This document shows, in pieces, positions 1 through 6,893 of a stretch of DNA of 32,335 nt. The notes beneath the pieces were generated by a model. The model searched no databases. It saw nothing but the letters and a program-made list of their open reading frames with translations, and was not told the origin of the DNA. Position 1 is the stretch's first letter; each line of letters begins with the position of its first letter. The translations under genes were made by a program, and so were the position numbers. The stretch comes from Burkholderiales bacterium (GTDB lineage: Bacteria > Pseudomonadota > Gammaproteobacteria > Burkholderiales > Burkholderiaceae_C), in assembly GCA_003963075.1 (NCBI GenBank), contig RXJV01000159.1, positions 1 through 32,335 of the forward strand, given 5' to 3'.

Positions 1-223
1 CTTCAAGCACTGACTCCGCGCAACTGTTTGACCGGAGCGTAGCGGAGGGAGTTTTGCGCGGGCCCTCAAGGCCTGAGCAGCGCAGGGCACCCGCAGCTCC
101 GCTGCGGGCGGTGCGGTCGGGGGTCGCTTCTTTGCCTACTTTCTTGTCGACACAAGAAAGTAGGTCGCCCGCCGGGGCGAACTCCCGGCACCCCGCTGGG
201 CGGCAAGCACAAGGAGCCAAGGC
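1..223. other. Gene-free leader rich in hairpins, of the dispersed Burkholderiales intergenic type
   Basis: I see no open gene here. The stretch holds two strong inverted repeats, one at 90-108 (8-bp stem CCCGCAGC/GCTGCGGG, 3-nt loop) and one at 135-164. The wording of the block, including the stretch that ends just before the ribosome binding site, resembles intergenic filler I recall as recurring between genes in Comamonadaceae-like genomes; that is memory, not a search. The other Liv transporter genes expected near the following ATPase gene are not in this stretch. A good Shine-Dalgarno (AAGGAG, 211-216) belongs to the next gene. Confidence 0.5.
135..164. repeat. Perfect 13-bp inverted repeat
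   Basis: The arms CCTACTTTCTTGT (135-147) and ACAAGAAAGTAGG (152-164) are exact reverse complements around the loop CGAC. No T-run follows on either strand, so a simple intrinsic terminator is not obvious. It could act as a Rho-blocking or mRNA-protecting hairpin, or be the core of a dispersed repeat. Only its presence is certain. Confidence 0.75.
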
Positions 224-1039
224 ATGACCCAACCGCTGCTCAACGTCAACGGCATCGAGGTCATCTACAACCACGTCATCCTCGTGCTCAAGGGCGTGTC
301 CCTGCAGGTGCAGCAAGGCAGCGTCGTCGCCCTGCTGGGCGGCAACGGGGCCGGCAAGACGACCACGCTGCGCGCGGTGTCCAACCTGCTCGAAGGCGAG
401 CGCGGCGAGGTCACCAAGGGCAGCATCGAGCTGCGCGGCGAGCGCATCGAGAAGATGTCCACGGCAGCCATGGTGGAGCGTGGCGTGGTGCAGGTGATGG
501 AGGGGCGGCACTGCTTCGCCCACCTCACCATCGAGGAAAACCTGATGACCGGCGCCTACACCCGGCGAGACGGCCGCGTCGCCGTGATGGCGACGCTGGA
601 CAAGGTCTATGCCTACTTCCCGCGCCTCAAGACCCGCCGCAGCAGCCAGGCCGCCTACACCTCGGGCGGCGAGCAGCAGATGTGCGCCATCGGCCGCGCG
701 CTGATGGCCAACCCGAAGATGGTGCTGCTGGACGAGCCGTCGATGGGCCTGGCGCCGCAGATCGTCGAGGAGGTGTTCGAGATCGTGCGCGACCTCAATG
801 CCAAGGAGGGCACGACCTTCCTGCTCGCCGAGCAGAACACCAGCATGGCGCTGCGCTATGCCGATTACGGCTACATCCTGGAGAACGGCCGGGTCGTCAT
901 GGACGGCGCCGCCGCCGACCTGCGCGAGAACGAGGACGTCAAGGAGTTCTATCTCGGCACGGGCGGTAAAGACGGCGAAGGCCGGCGCAGCTTCAAGGAT
1001 GTGAAGAGCTACAAGCGAAGGAAGAGGTGGTTGGCATGA
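224..1039 (+). CDS. LivF-type ABC transporter ATP-binding protein
   Basis: Cytoplasmic ATPase subunit of a branched-chain amino acid/hydrophobic-substrate (HAAT) type ABC importer, 271 aa. The Walker A motif is GGNGAGKT (residues 39-46), the signature is TSGGEQQ (146-152) and Walker B is MVLLDE (166-171). The LAEQN segment near residue 202 is typical of LivF. A basic tail of about 25 residues (RRSFKDVKSYKRRKR) extends beyond the usual end. The start is fixed by AAGGAG at 211-216, 7 nt upstream. The stop overlaps the next start (ATGA), so translation is coupled to a small protein and a CoA-ligase-like enzyme. That context suggests import of an aromatic or fatty carboxylate rather than an amino acid (inference). 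Permease and LivG partners are not in the window. Confidence 0.9.
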   Translation: MTQPLLNVNGIEVIYNHVILVLKGVSLQVQQGSVVALLGGNGAGKTTTLRAVSNLLEGERGEVTKGSIELRGERIEKMSTAAMVERGVVQVMEGRHCFAHLTIEENLMTGAYTRRDGRVAVMATLDKVYAYFPRLKTRRSSQAAYTSGGEQQMCAIGRALMANPKMVLLDEPSMGLAPQIVEEVFEIVRDLNAKEGTTFLLAEQNTSMALRYADYGYILENGRVVMDGAAADLRENEDVKEFYLGTGGKDGEGRRSFKDVKSYKRRKRWLA

Positions 1040-1332
1040 GCGACGACGCTTGGGATATCGCGCTGCCGCCCTTCGACGCCGACAACGCGCTGCTCGCGCT
1101 CAAGCGCTTCGCGCGCGACCAGGGGCTGGCGGAGCGCAGCGAGGATTGGCTGCTGGCCGGCCAGGCGGTGCTCACGCTCGCGCTGGACGGCGCCACGATC
1201 CAGGCGCGGCTGGCCAAGCGCCCGGCGCGCTCGCCGGAATGGGAGGCCTTCACACTCCAGTCGGCGCCGGACGCCCGCCGCCTGCAGGACGAACTCAGGC
1301 GCCGCCTGTTGCGCTGGAAGGATGACCGGTGA
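1036..1332 (+). CDS. Small conserved-looking protein of unknown function
   Basis: A 98-residue protein that I do not recognise. It starts with MSDDAWDIALPPFDADNAL, is rich in Leu, Ala and Arg, has no signal peptide or membrane segment, and is probably mostly helical. I chose ATG 1036 over the GTG at 1027 because it forms an ATGA overlap with the preceding ABC ATPase gene and has a purine-rich stretch (AAGGAAGAGG) just upstream. Its own stop overlaps the GTG start of the downstream ligase (GTGA). Coupling on both sides suggests an accessory role to the ATPase or the ligase, but nothing in the sequence shows which. Confidence 0.75.
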   Translation: MSDDAWDIALPPFDADNALLALKRFARDQGLAERSEDWLLAGQAVLTLALDGATIQARLAKRPARSPEWEAFTLQSAPDARRLQDELRRRLLRWKDDR

Positions 1333-2570
1333 ACCGCGACACGTTTTACGACACGCTGGAGGCGCGCGACCCGATGGAGCGGGAAGCGGCGCTGATGGCG
1401 GCACTGCCGGCCCAGGTCGCCCATGCCCAGGCCAGCAGCCCGGCCTACACCGAGTTGCTGGCGGGCGTCGATGCCGCGGCCATCACCAGCCGCGCCGCGC
1501 TCGCCCAGCTGCCGCTGACCCGCAAGAGCAGCCTGGCTGCGGCCCAGGCCGCGCGCCGCGCGTTGCGCCTGGGCGGTTTTGCGGCCGGCATACCGCGGCG
1601 CATCTTCCAGTCGCCTGGCCCGCTGTACGAGCCGGAACCCGATGCCGATGGCGCCGACCCCTGGCGCATCGCGCGTGCCCTGCATGCGGCGGGCATCCGT
1701 CCCGGCCAGCTGGCCCATGTGGGCTTCAGCTATCACCTGACCCCGGCCGGCGCCATGATGGAAGCCGGCCTGCGCACCCTCGGGGCGGCCAGCTTTCCGG
1801 GCGGGGTGGGCAATACCGAGCTGCAGTTGCAGGCCCTGCTGGACCTGCAGCCCGAGGCCTATGCGGGCACGCCCAGCCTGCTGCGCATCCTGCTGGAGAA
1901 GGCGGCCGAGGGCGGCCGGGCGCTGGCCTATCTGCAGCGCGCCCTGGTCAGCGGCGAGGCCTGCCCGCCGGCGCTGGTGGCCTGGTTTGCCGAGCGCGGC
2001 GTCGATGCCTACCAGTGCTATGCCACGGCCGACCTGGGCCTGATCGCCTACCAGACCGTAGCGCGCGAGGGCCTGGTGGTGGACGAGGGCGTCATCGTCG
2101 AGATCGTGCGCCCGGGCAGCGGCGAGCCGGTGCCCGAGGGCGAGGTGGGCGAAGTCGTGGTGACGACGCTGTCGCCCGGCTATCCGCTGATCCGCTTCGC
2201 CACCGGCGACCTCTCCGCGGTGCTGCCGGGCACCAGCCCCTGCGGCCGCACCAACCAGCGGCTGCGCGGCTGGCTGGGCCGGGCCGACCAGTCGGCCAAG
2301 GTGCGCGGCATGTTCGTGCATGCCGGCCAGGTGACGGAGGTGCTGGCGCGCTGCGCCCAGCGTGGGCGCGCGCGCCTCGTCATCGACGGTGAGCTGGCCC
2401 AGGACCGGATGTGCCTGCGGGTCGAGGCCGAGCCGGCCGAGGGCTTGGTCGAGCGCTTGCAGGCGGCGCTGCGCGACGTCACCAAGCTGCGTGGCGAGGT
2501 GGTGCTGGTTGGCGCCGGCAGCCTGCCGAACGACGGCCTGGTGATCGAGGACGCACGCCGGCTGGAATGA
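1329..2570 (+). CDS. PaaK-like adenylate-forming (acyl/aryl-CoA ligase family) protein
   Basis: 413 aa, GTG start overlapping the previous stop. The fold assignment rests on PaaK-type features: the core segment around YAGTPSLLRILLEKA, the YQCYATADLGLIAYQ stretch in the position of the adenylate-binding region, ATGDLSAVLPG, and a C-terminal domain starting GRADQSAKVRGMFVHAGQV, as in phenylacetate-CoA ligases. The canonical Ser/Thr/Gly-rich phosphate loop (SSGTTG type) is absent; the equivalent place reads IFQSPGPLYEPEP. Such members are often annotated as AMP-binding proteins beside Liv-type transporters. A likely role is activation of the imported carboxylate, but the altered loop leaves activity open. 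The gene is last in its operon and convergent with the kinase gene. Confidence 0.75.
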   Translation: MNRDTFYDTLEARDPMEREAALMAALPAQVAHAQASSPAYTELLAGVDAAAITSRAALAQLPLTRKSSLAAAQAARRALRLGGFAAGIPRRIFQSPGPLYEPEPDADGADPWRIARALHAAGIRPGQLAHVGFSYHLTPAGAMMEAGLRTLGAASFPGGVGNTELQLQALLDLQPEAYAGTPSLLRILLEKAAEGGRALAYLQRALVSGEACPPALVAWFAERGVDAYQCYATADLGLIAYQTVAREGLVVDEGVIVEIVRPGSGEPVPEGEVGEVVVTTLSPGYPLIRFATGDLSAVLPGTSPCGRTNQRLRGWLGRADQSAKVRGMFVHAGQVTEVLARCAQRGRARLVIDGELAQDRMCLRVEAEPAEGLVERLQAALRDVTKLRGEVVLVGAGSLPNDGLVIEDARRLE

Positions 2571-2601
2571 GGGGCCTGCGCCGGTGGCCTGACCCGGTGC
2601 C

Positions 2602-4023
2602 TCAGCGGCCGGCGGTTGCGGCAGGCGTGTGCAGTTCGACGCGGAAGACACAACCCCGCCCCTCCGGGCCGCTCGTCAGGCTCAGGTCGCCGCCCAGCCG
2701 ATGCACCGCCTGCTTGACGATCGCCAGCCCGAGGCCCGAGCCCAGGCTGTGCTTCTGGTTGGCCTGCCGGCCGCGGTAGAAGCGTTCGAAGACGCGCTCA
2801 TGCTCGGCCGCGGCGATGCCGGGGCCGTTGTCCTGCACGACGATGGTCACGCCGGTGGCGCTGCGGCCGAGCCTGAGCTCCACCTGCGCGCCCGAGCCGG
2901 CGTAGCGCAGCGCGTTCTCCACCAGGTTGCCGACGATGCTGCACAGCGCCTGTCGGTCGCTGTCGACCTGCAGATGGTCGGGCGCATCGAGCGTCAGCTC
3001 GATGCCCTCGCGCGCCGCGAGCGCCGCGTGGTTGGCCAGTTGTTCGCGCAGCAGTTCGGCCAGATTCAGTGGCGCCGTGGCGGGCGGCGTGGCGCTGTCC
3101 ATGCGCGCCAGGCTCAGCAGCTGCTGCACCAGATGGGAGGCGCGCTCCATGGCGTGCGACATCTGCTGCTCGGCCTGGTCCCGCGCGTCCGGCGCCCGGG
3201 CGCGGGCCAGCACATGGGCCTGGGCCGCGATCACCGCCAGCGGTGTTCGCAACTCATGCGCTGCGTCCTCCACAAAGGCGCGCTCGCGCTCGATGCGCAG
3301 CCTGACCTTGCCGAACATCGTGTTCAGGGCCCGGCCCAGCGGCCGCAGTTCGCCGTAGTGCAGATCCTGCTCCAGCGGCGTCAGGTCCTCCGAGCGGCGT
3401 GCGGCGAGGTGGCGCGACAGCAGGCTCAAGGGGCGCATGCCGCCCGCCACGGCCAGCCACAAGGGCAGCAGCAGCAACGGGAAGGCCACCAGGAAGCGCG
3501 GCAGCAACAATTCGTTGGCGGCGACGAAGGCTCTCGGATAGCTCAGGTGCTCGCCGAACATCCGAAACTCCCAGCGCGGCGACAGCACCAGCACGCTGCT
3601 GCAGGGCTGGCCATGCAGCACGCAGGGCGCCTTGCCGTCCGTATCCAGCGCAATGCCGTCCAGCACCGCGGAGCGGTAGACGGTCTCCGGCACCGGCGTG
3701 CTGCGGTCGCGCAGCCACATGCCCGCGCCCGGCCGCTGGCCGTCGTTGCTCTTGGTTTGCGCGGCGACGACGCGGTCCAGCGCCGCGAGCGCGGCGCGCG
3801 CCGAAGCAGCGTCGTCGAGCGTGTCGATGGCGCCGAAGAACTGGCTGGCGAACTGCGGCAGCGTGTCGGGCATCTGGTGGCGAAAGGCATAAGTGCTCCA
3901 GGCCAGATTGACGAGGTAGGCGGCCGCGAACGCGAACATCAGCGCAAACACGACCCGCCTCACCAGCGTGGGCCGCAGCGGCGCGGTCAGCGCGCGCGCC
4001 AATGGCGCCACCCATGCCCTCAT
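2602..4023 (-). CDS. Sensor histidine kinase, OmpR-partner type (QseC/PmrB/TctE-like)
   Basis: 473-aa inner-membrane kinase. Membrane helix 1 spans about residues 22-42, the periplasmic sensor about 43-172 (with Cys134 and Cys141, which could form a disulfide), and helix 2 about 173-196, followed by a short HAMP-like linker. HisKA carries His256 in VEDAAHELRTPL, the N box is LVEN (Asn370), the G1 box is DNGPGI (398-403), the F box is FERFYRG, and the G2 box is GSGLGL (428-433). The start is ATG 4023, which overlaps the regulator stop (ATGA); a longer open frame further upstream only shadows the regulator gene. Phosphorylation partner: the regulator encoded immediately upstream. The signal is unknown. 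Confidence 0.93.
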   Translation of the reverse strand: MRAWVAPLARALTAPLRPTLVRRVVFALMFAFAAAYLVNLAWSTYAFRHQMPDTLPQFASQFFGAIDTLDDAASARAALAALDRVVAAQTKSNDGQRPGAGMWLRDRSTPVPETVYRSAVLDGIALDTDGKAPCVLHGQPCSSVLVLSPRWEFRMFGEHLSYPRAFVAANELLLPRFLVAFPLLLLPLWLAVAGGMRPLSLLSRHLAARRSEDLTPLEQDLHYGELRPLGRALNTMFGKVRLRIERERAFVEDAAHELRTPLAVIAAQAHVLARARAPDARDQAEQQMSHAMERASHLVQQLLSLARMDSATPPATAPLNLAELLREQLANHAALAAREGIELTLDAPDHLQVDSDRQALCSIVGNLVENALRYAGSGAQVELRLGRSATGVTIVVQDNGPGIAAAEHERVFERFYRGRQANQKHSLGSGLGLAIVKQAVHRLGGDLSLTSGPEGRGCVFRVELHTPAATAGR

Positions 4024-4679
4024 ACGGCCACGAGCATGTAGCCGACGCCGCGCAGTGTCTTGATGCGGCCGGCGCCGATCTTCTTGCGGACGTTGGACAC
4101 ATGCACCTCCAGCACCGTGAAGTCCAGTGCCTCGCCCAGCGGCTCCATGCGCTGGGCCAGCAGGTCCTTGGGCACGACCTGGCCGGGCTGGCGCGCCAGT
4201 TCCAGCAGCAGGCTGAACTCGCGTGGCGACAGGTCCAGCACCACGCCGTCGAGCCGTGCCACGCTGCCCCGGGGCAGCAGCTCCAGCGCCCCGCAACGCC
4301 AGACCTGGCTGGCCTGCTGCGAATAGCGGCGTTGTACCGCGCGCAGCCGCGACATCAGCTCGGGCATCGCAAATGGCTTGATGATGAAGTCGTCCGCGCC
4401 GCCATCGAGCCCTTGCAGCCTGTCCTCCAGACCGGAGCGGGCCGTGATCACGATCAATGGGGTCAAGGCGCCGCCCTGGCGCCACCGCGCCAGCAACTCG
4501 AAGCCGCTGCCGTCGGGCAGTGTCAGATCGAGCAGCACGCAATCGAAGCTGTCGAGCTCGGCCTTGGTCGGTGCGTCCGTCACACGGCGACGCCATTCAC
4601 AACTGATGCCCTCGGCTTTCAGGGCCTGGTGCAGTGCGCGGCCCAGGTCCAGGTCGTCTTCAATCAGCAGGATGTGCAT
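4020..4679 (-). CDS. OmpR/PhoB-family response regulator
   Basis: 219-aa transcription factor. The receiver domain (1-115) has acidic Asp8/Asp9, phospho-acceptor Asp51 (VLLDLTLPDGSG), Thr79 and Lys101. A winged-helix DNA-binding domain (about 130-219) ends in the standard VSNVRKKI...LRGVGYML signature. I chose ATG 4679 because MHILLIEDD is the classic start of the family; the 46 extra codons upstream are unlike it. No strong Shine-Dalgarno is visible. It forms a coupled pair with the kinase gene. The divergent intergenic region carries phased direct repeats (4756-4796) that may be its own binding site, suggesting autoregulation and control of the divergent lipoprotein gene. Confidence 0.94.
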   Translation of the reverse strand: MHILLIEDDLDLGRALHQALKAEGISCEWRRRVTDAPTKAELDSFDCVLLDLTLPDGSGFELLARWRQGGALTPLIVITARSGLEDRLQGLDGGADDFIIKPFAMPELMSRLRAVQRRYSQQASQVWRCGALELLPRGSVARLDGVVLDLSPREFSLLLELARQPGQVVPKDLLAQRMEPLGEALDFTVLEVHVSNVRKKIGAGRIKTLRGVGYMLVAV

Positions 4680-4755
4680 GGGCCGGGATTGTCGGCACGA
4701 AACCCTCAGCCTTCCCAAACCCCAGGCCGGTGCCCGCTCGCGCCGTGCCGACCCG

Positions 4756-4796
4756 GCCTGCAGCGCGCCGATCTTTGGCCTGGCTAAAGCCTGGCT
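4756..4796. promoter_or_regulatory. 11-bp-phased direct repeats, candidate response-regulator box
   Basis: GCCTGGCT occurs twice, at 4778-4785 and 4789-4796, exactly 11 bp apart. Two weaker matches sit in the same phase upstream: GCCGATCT at 4767 and GCCTGCAG at 4756. OmpR/PhoB-type regulators bind tandem half-sites about one helical turn apart. The block lies between the divergent regulator gene (start 4679) and lipoprotein gene (start 4863). Binding by the adjacent regulator is inferred. Confidence 0.55.
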
Positions 4797-4842
4797 CCGA
4801 ACAATGGCGCCTGTCATTCAACATCCCGGAGGAAGGCATCCG

Positions 4843-4872
4843 ATGGGACCACTGCAAGGAGCATGCGTTTGA
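4843..4872 (+). other. Nine-codon leader ORF overlapping the lipoprotein start
   Basis: ATG 4843 is preceded by an excellent Shine-Dalgarno (GGAGGAAGG, 4828-4836, 6-nt spacer) and encodes MGPLQGACV before TGA 4870-4872. The frame differs from that of the lipoprotein gene and overlaps its first codons, so ribosomes ending here could re-initiate on it. This could be translational coupling or a coincidence of purine-rich sequence. Confidence 0.4.
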
Positions 4873-5408
4873 AGCGGGTCATCACCACTCAACTCGTCGC
4901 CGTAGCACTCGCCGCCGCGGGCTGTACCACACCGACACCGCCGGACGTTGCGCCGCGCTTGCCCGAGAGGCCTGCCGTCCATGCCATGCACAAGGCGTCG
5001 GTGGGCGAGGTTCAGCTGGCCGCCAACGTGGCGGGGCTGCGACGCTGCCGATCGCTGCTGCAGCTGGAACTGCCCGGCACGCCCGAGAGCATGCTGCGCA
5101 CCGCCTTGACGACCCAGCTGGAGCAGGCCGGTCTGTATGACGCCGGCAGCGCGCATCGCCTGAACGTCGAGCTGCAGACCGCGGACTTTTCCAGCGGCTT
5201 TCTGGGTTCGGACGGCCACTGGCGGCTCGGCCTGAAGCTCAGCAATGAGCGGCAACAGTCGCTCCAGGTGGAGACCACGCTGGTGTTCCCCACGCATCCC
5301 GTGGGCTACCTGGCCTGTCGCTGCGTGGAGCAGGCCTTTGCGCCGGCCCTGCAACAACTGATGAACGAGCTCAGCCGGCAGCCGGCGTTCGACGCCCTGC
5401 TGGGCTGA
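4863..5408 (+). CDS. Putative lipoprotein, unknown function
   Basis: 181 aa with a lipoprotein signal peptide: basic MRLKRVITTQ, a hydrophobic stretch, then the lipobox AAGC with Cys21. The mature part is a compact domain of about 160 residues with an LQLELPGTPESMLRTALTTQ segment and a conserved-looking CRCVEQAF motif near the end. I do not recognise the family. The SD AAGGAG (4856-4861) lies only 1 nt from ATG 4863 but 7 nt from an in-frame TTG at 4869, which would give MKRVITTQ and still a perfect signal peptide, so the true start may be TTG. The gene is divergent from the two-component genes and likely their target. Its 3' end (from about 5366) has been duplicated downstream at 6307-6348. 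Confidence 0.8.
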   Translation: MRLKRVITTQLVAVALAAAGCTTPTPPDVAPRLPERPAVHAMHKASVGEVQLAANVAGLRRCRSLLQLELPGTPESMLRTALTTQLEQAGLYDAGSAHRLNVELQTADFSSGFLGSDGHWRLGLKLSNERQQSLQVETTLVFPTHPVGYLACRCVEQAFAPALQQLMNELSRQPAFDALLG

Positions 5409-5541
5409 CCGCAGCCCGCGGTCCGGCCCCGTCGTCACTGCTGACTGGTCACTGCCGACCGACATCGCTGCGGCCTCCGCACGGTGTGGGGCGGCGCACC
5501 CCCTGGGGCTCAACCCCATCCACCCACCTCAAGGAACCTCG

Positions 5542-5967
5542 ATGAAGTTACTCAGCACCCTGGCCATCAGCCTCTGCCTGTTCGCCAGCCCTGCGGCGCA
5601 GGCGCAGGACGCGGCCTCTGAAGCGCCGGCCAAGGCCGCCGCCTTGCAATGGCTGGCACTCTCTGACGCCGGCAACTACGCGGCCACCTGGGAGCAGGCT
5701 GCCAAGTCGCTCCAAAGCCAGCTCCCCAAAGCGACATGGCTGTCCCTGATGCAAACCCACCGCGCACCCAAGGGCGCCCTGAAGTCACGTCAGTTCAGCC
5801 AAGCGATGTTCACCAAGACTTGGCAAGGGCTGCCGGATGGCGAGTACGGCGTGTTGCAGTTCAACGCCACTTTCGAGCGCCCGCCCGCCTTGGCCGAAAC
5901 CGTGATGCTGCAAAAGGACGCCGACGGGGTCTGGCGTGTCAATGGCTATCTGATCAAGCCACGCTGA
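5542..5967 (+). CDS. DUF4019 family secreted protein, copy A
   Basis: 141 aa. A cleavable signal peptide (MKLLSTLAISLCLFASPAAQA) directs the product to the periplasm, and the mature protein is one DUF4019-like domain: ALQWLALSDAGNYAATWEQAA at the start, RAPKGALKSRQF in the middle, LPDGEYGVLQFNATFE, and a closing DGVWRVNGYLIKPR. The family is small, usually exported, and without an assigned function. The start is supported by AAGGAA at 5531-5536. A stem (TGGGG/CCCCA at 5504-5518) lies in the leader and is kept in copy B. Compared with copy B the first 53 residues differ at 2 positions, but residues 54-141 differ at about 34 of 88. Confidence 0.88.
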   Translation: MKLLSTLAISLCLFASPAAQAQDAASEAPAKAAALQWLALSDAGNYAATWEQAAKSLQSQLPKATWLSLMQTHRAPKGALKSRQFSQAMFTKTWQGLPDGEYGVLQFNATFERPPALAETVMLQKDADGVWRVNGYLIKPR

Positions 5968-6117
5968 TCCATGGGGCGACGAGTGGCGGTATGTGCTCGG
6001 CGCGCGTGTCGGCGGCGCCTTTGGGCTTCAACGCCTTTGCACGCCGTGGCGCGGCGGCTTTCGCTCGATCCAATCGACGCATGCCGCTTGAGCGGGCGTT
6101 TAGCTTCGGAAAGAACA

Positions 6118-6159
6118 ATGAAGCACACGATGAACTTCGACATCCGGGTGATGTCATGA
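6118..6159 (+). other. Short ORF MKHTMNFDIRVMS before the lipase fragment (unit 1)
   Basis: A 13-codon frame with a reasonable Shine-Dalgarno-like GGAAAG upstream. Its stop overlaps the ATG at 6156 of the truncated lipase frame (ATGA). The same peptide is encoded without change in unit 2 at 7044-7085. It may be a coupling leader; its identity in both units could also reflect recent duplication. Confidence 0.3.
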
Positions 6160-6308
6160 CACAGCGAGAGACCATGGTTTTGCAACGATTGAAGATGATT
6201 GGACTGACGGTTTTGTCAATCGGGCCGGTTGCCTGTGGCGGCGGTGGGCCGTCGGACAGTTCGACCCAGCGCGGGGTGTTGCTGGAAGCCGTGAACACCG
6301 AGCAATGA
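6156..6308 (+). pseudogene. Truncated 5' fragment of the lipase-like lipoprotein gene
   Basis: This frame encodes 50 residues homologous to the first 50 of the intact lipase at 7082, with the same GGGGPSDSSTQRG segment, then runs into the duplication junction and stops (TGA 6306-6308). The lipobox is damaged: the residues before Cys read GPVAC instead of ALTAC in the intact gene. It lacks the whole hydrolase domain, so no enzyme is possible. A short secreted peptide cannot be excluded. The junction at 6303-6309 joins the lipase 5' part directly to the lipoprotein 3' part. Confidence 0.88.
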
Positions 6309-6348
6309 GCTCCGCCAGCAGCGGGCCTTCGACGCCCTGCTGGGCTGA
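6307..6348 (+). pseudogene. 3' remnant of the lipoprotein gene
   Basis: From GAGCTC at 6307 the sequence matches the last codons of the lipoprotein gene (5366-5408), still reading ELRQQRAFDALLG before TGA 6346-6348, with four substitutions in the first 27 nt. There is no start codon or upstream part. It marks the right side of the tandem-duplication junction. Confidence 0.85.
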
Positions 6349-6467
6349 CCGAAGCCCGCGGTCCGACCCCACCGCCACTGCCCACCGATATCGCTGCGGC
6401 CTCCGCACGGTGTGGGGCGGCGCACCCCCTGGGGCTCAGCCCCATCCGACCACCTCAAGGAATCGCG

Positions 6468-6893
6468 ATGAAGTTTCTCAGCACCCTGGCCATCAGCCTC
6501 TGCCTGTTCGCCGGTCCTGCGGCGCAAGCCCAGGATGCGGCCTCCGAAGCGCCGGCCAAGGCCGCCGCCTTGCAATGGCTGGCACTGTCGGACGCCGGCA
6601 ACTACGCGGCCACTTGGGAGCAGGCGGGCAAGTCATTGAAGGACCAGGTCTCACGGTCGAAATGGCAGTCTGTGATGCAAAACGAACGCGCACCCCTTGG
6701 GGGCTTGAAGGCGCGGCAATTTAAGCGAGCAACCTTCATGAAGCAGGTGACCGGGCTTCCGGATGGCGAGTACTGTGAGCTCGAGTTCAATGCGACGTTC
6801 GAACGTCCGGCTGCTCTGGTCGAGGCCGTGGGTATGCAGAAGGACTCCGACGGAGTCTGGAGAGTCATCGGCTACTTTGCCAAGCCACGCTGA
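6468..6893 (+). CDS. DUF4019 family secreted protein, copy B
   Basis: 141 aa, same length as copy A, with signal peptide MKFLSTLAISLCLFAGPAAQA and a DUF4019 domain ending DGVWRVIGYFAKPR. AAGGAA lies upstream of ATG 6468. Overall identity to copy A is about 74% by hand alignment, spread unevenly: 51 of 53 N-terminal residues match, but only about 61% of the rest. Copy B gains a Cys (GEYCELEF, where A has GEYGVLQF) and more charged residues at 57-73. It sits directly upstream of the intact lipase gene and is probably co-transcribed with it. Function is unknown for the family. Confidence 0.88.
   Translation: MKFLSTLAISLCLFAGPAAQAQDAASEAPAKAAALQWLALSDAGNYAATWEQAGKSLKDQVSRSKWQSVMQNERAPLGGLKARQFKRATFMKQVTGLPDGEYCELEFNATFERPAALVEAVGMQKDSDGVWRVIGYFAKPR

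Larger units (their letters stand above)
5366..6304 (+). repeat. Tandem duplication, unit 1
   Basis: This segment runs from inside the lipoprotein gene, across DUF4019 copy A, into a truncated lipase 5' end. It repeats as unit 2 (6307-7230). The offset is 940 nt at the lipoprotein stops and 926 nt from the DUF4019 starts onward. The 14-nt difference is explained by an extra 14-nt direct repeat near 5436-5463 in unit 1. By hand alignment the 337-nt block after the DUF4019 gene is about 93% identical between units. Confidence 0.93.

Noticed and set aside
993-2651. Long minus-strand open frame (552 codons) opposite the PaaK-like gene
   Set aside because: Composition is Gln/Ala/Gly/Arg-rich without motifs, and the plus strand carries a recognisable family protein. 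Antisense open frames are expected at this GC level.
2629-4041. Plus-strand open frame (470 codons) opposite the histidine kinase gene
   Set aside because: The kinase motifs on the minus strand are unambiguous; the opposing frame has only low-complexity Gln/Ala/Arg sequence.
4024-4596. N-terminal extension of the kinase open frame
   Set aside because: It overlaps the response regulator coding sequence in another frame and has no homology-like features; ATG 4023 gives the normal kinase start and an ATGA overlap.
5968-6467. Integron-like gene cassette array with attC sites between the DUF4019 genes
   Set aside because: No matching attC core pair was found, and the spacer contains collinear fragments of both flanking genes, which a simple tandem duplication explains completely.
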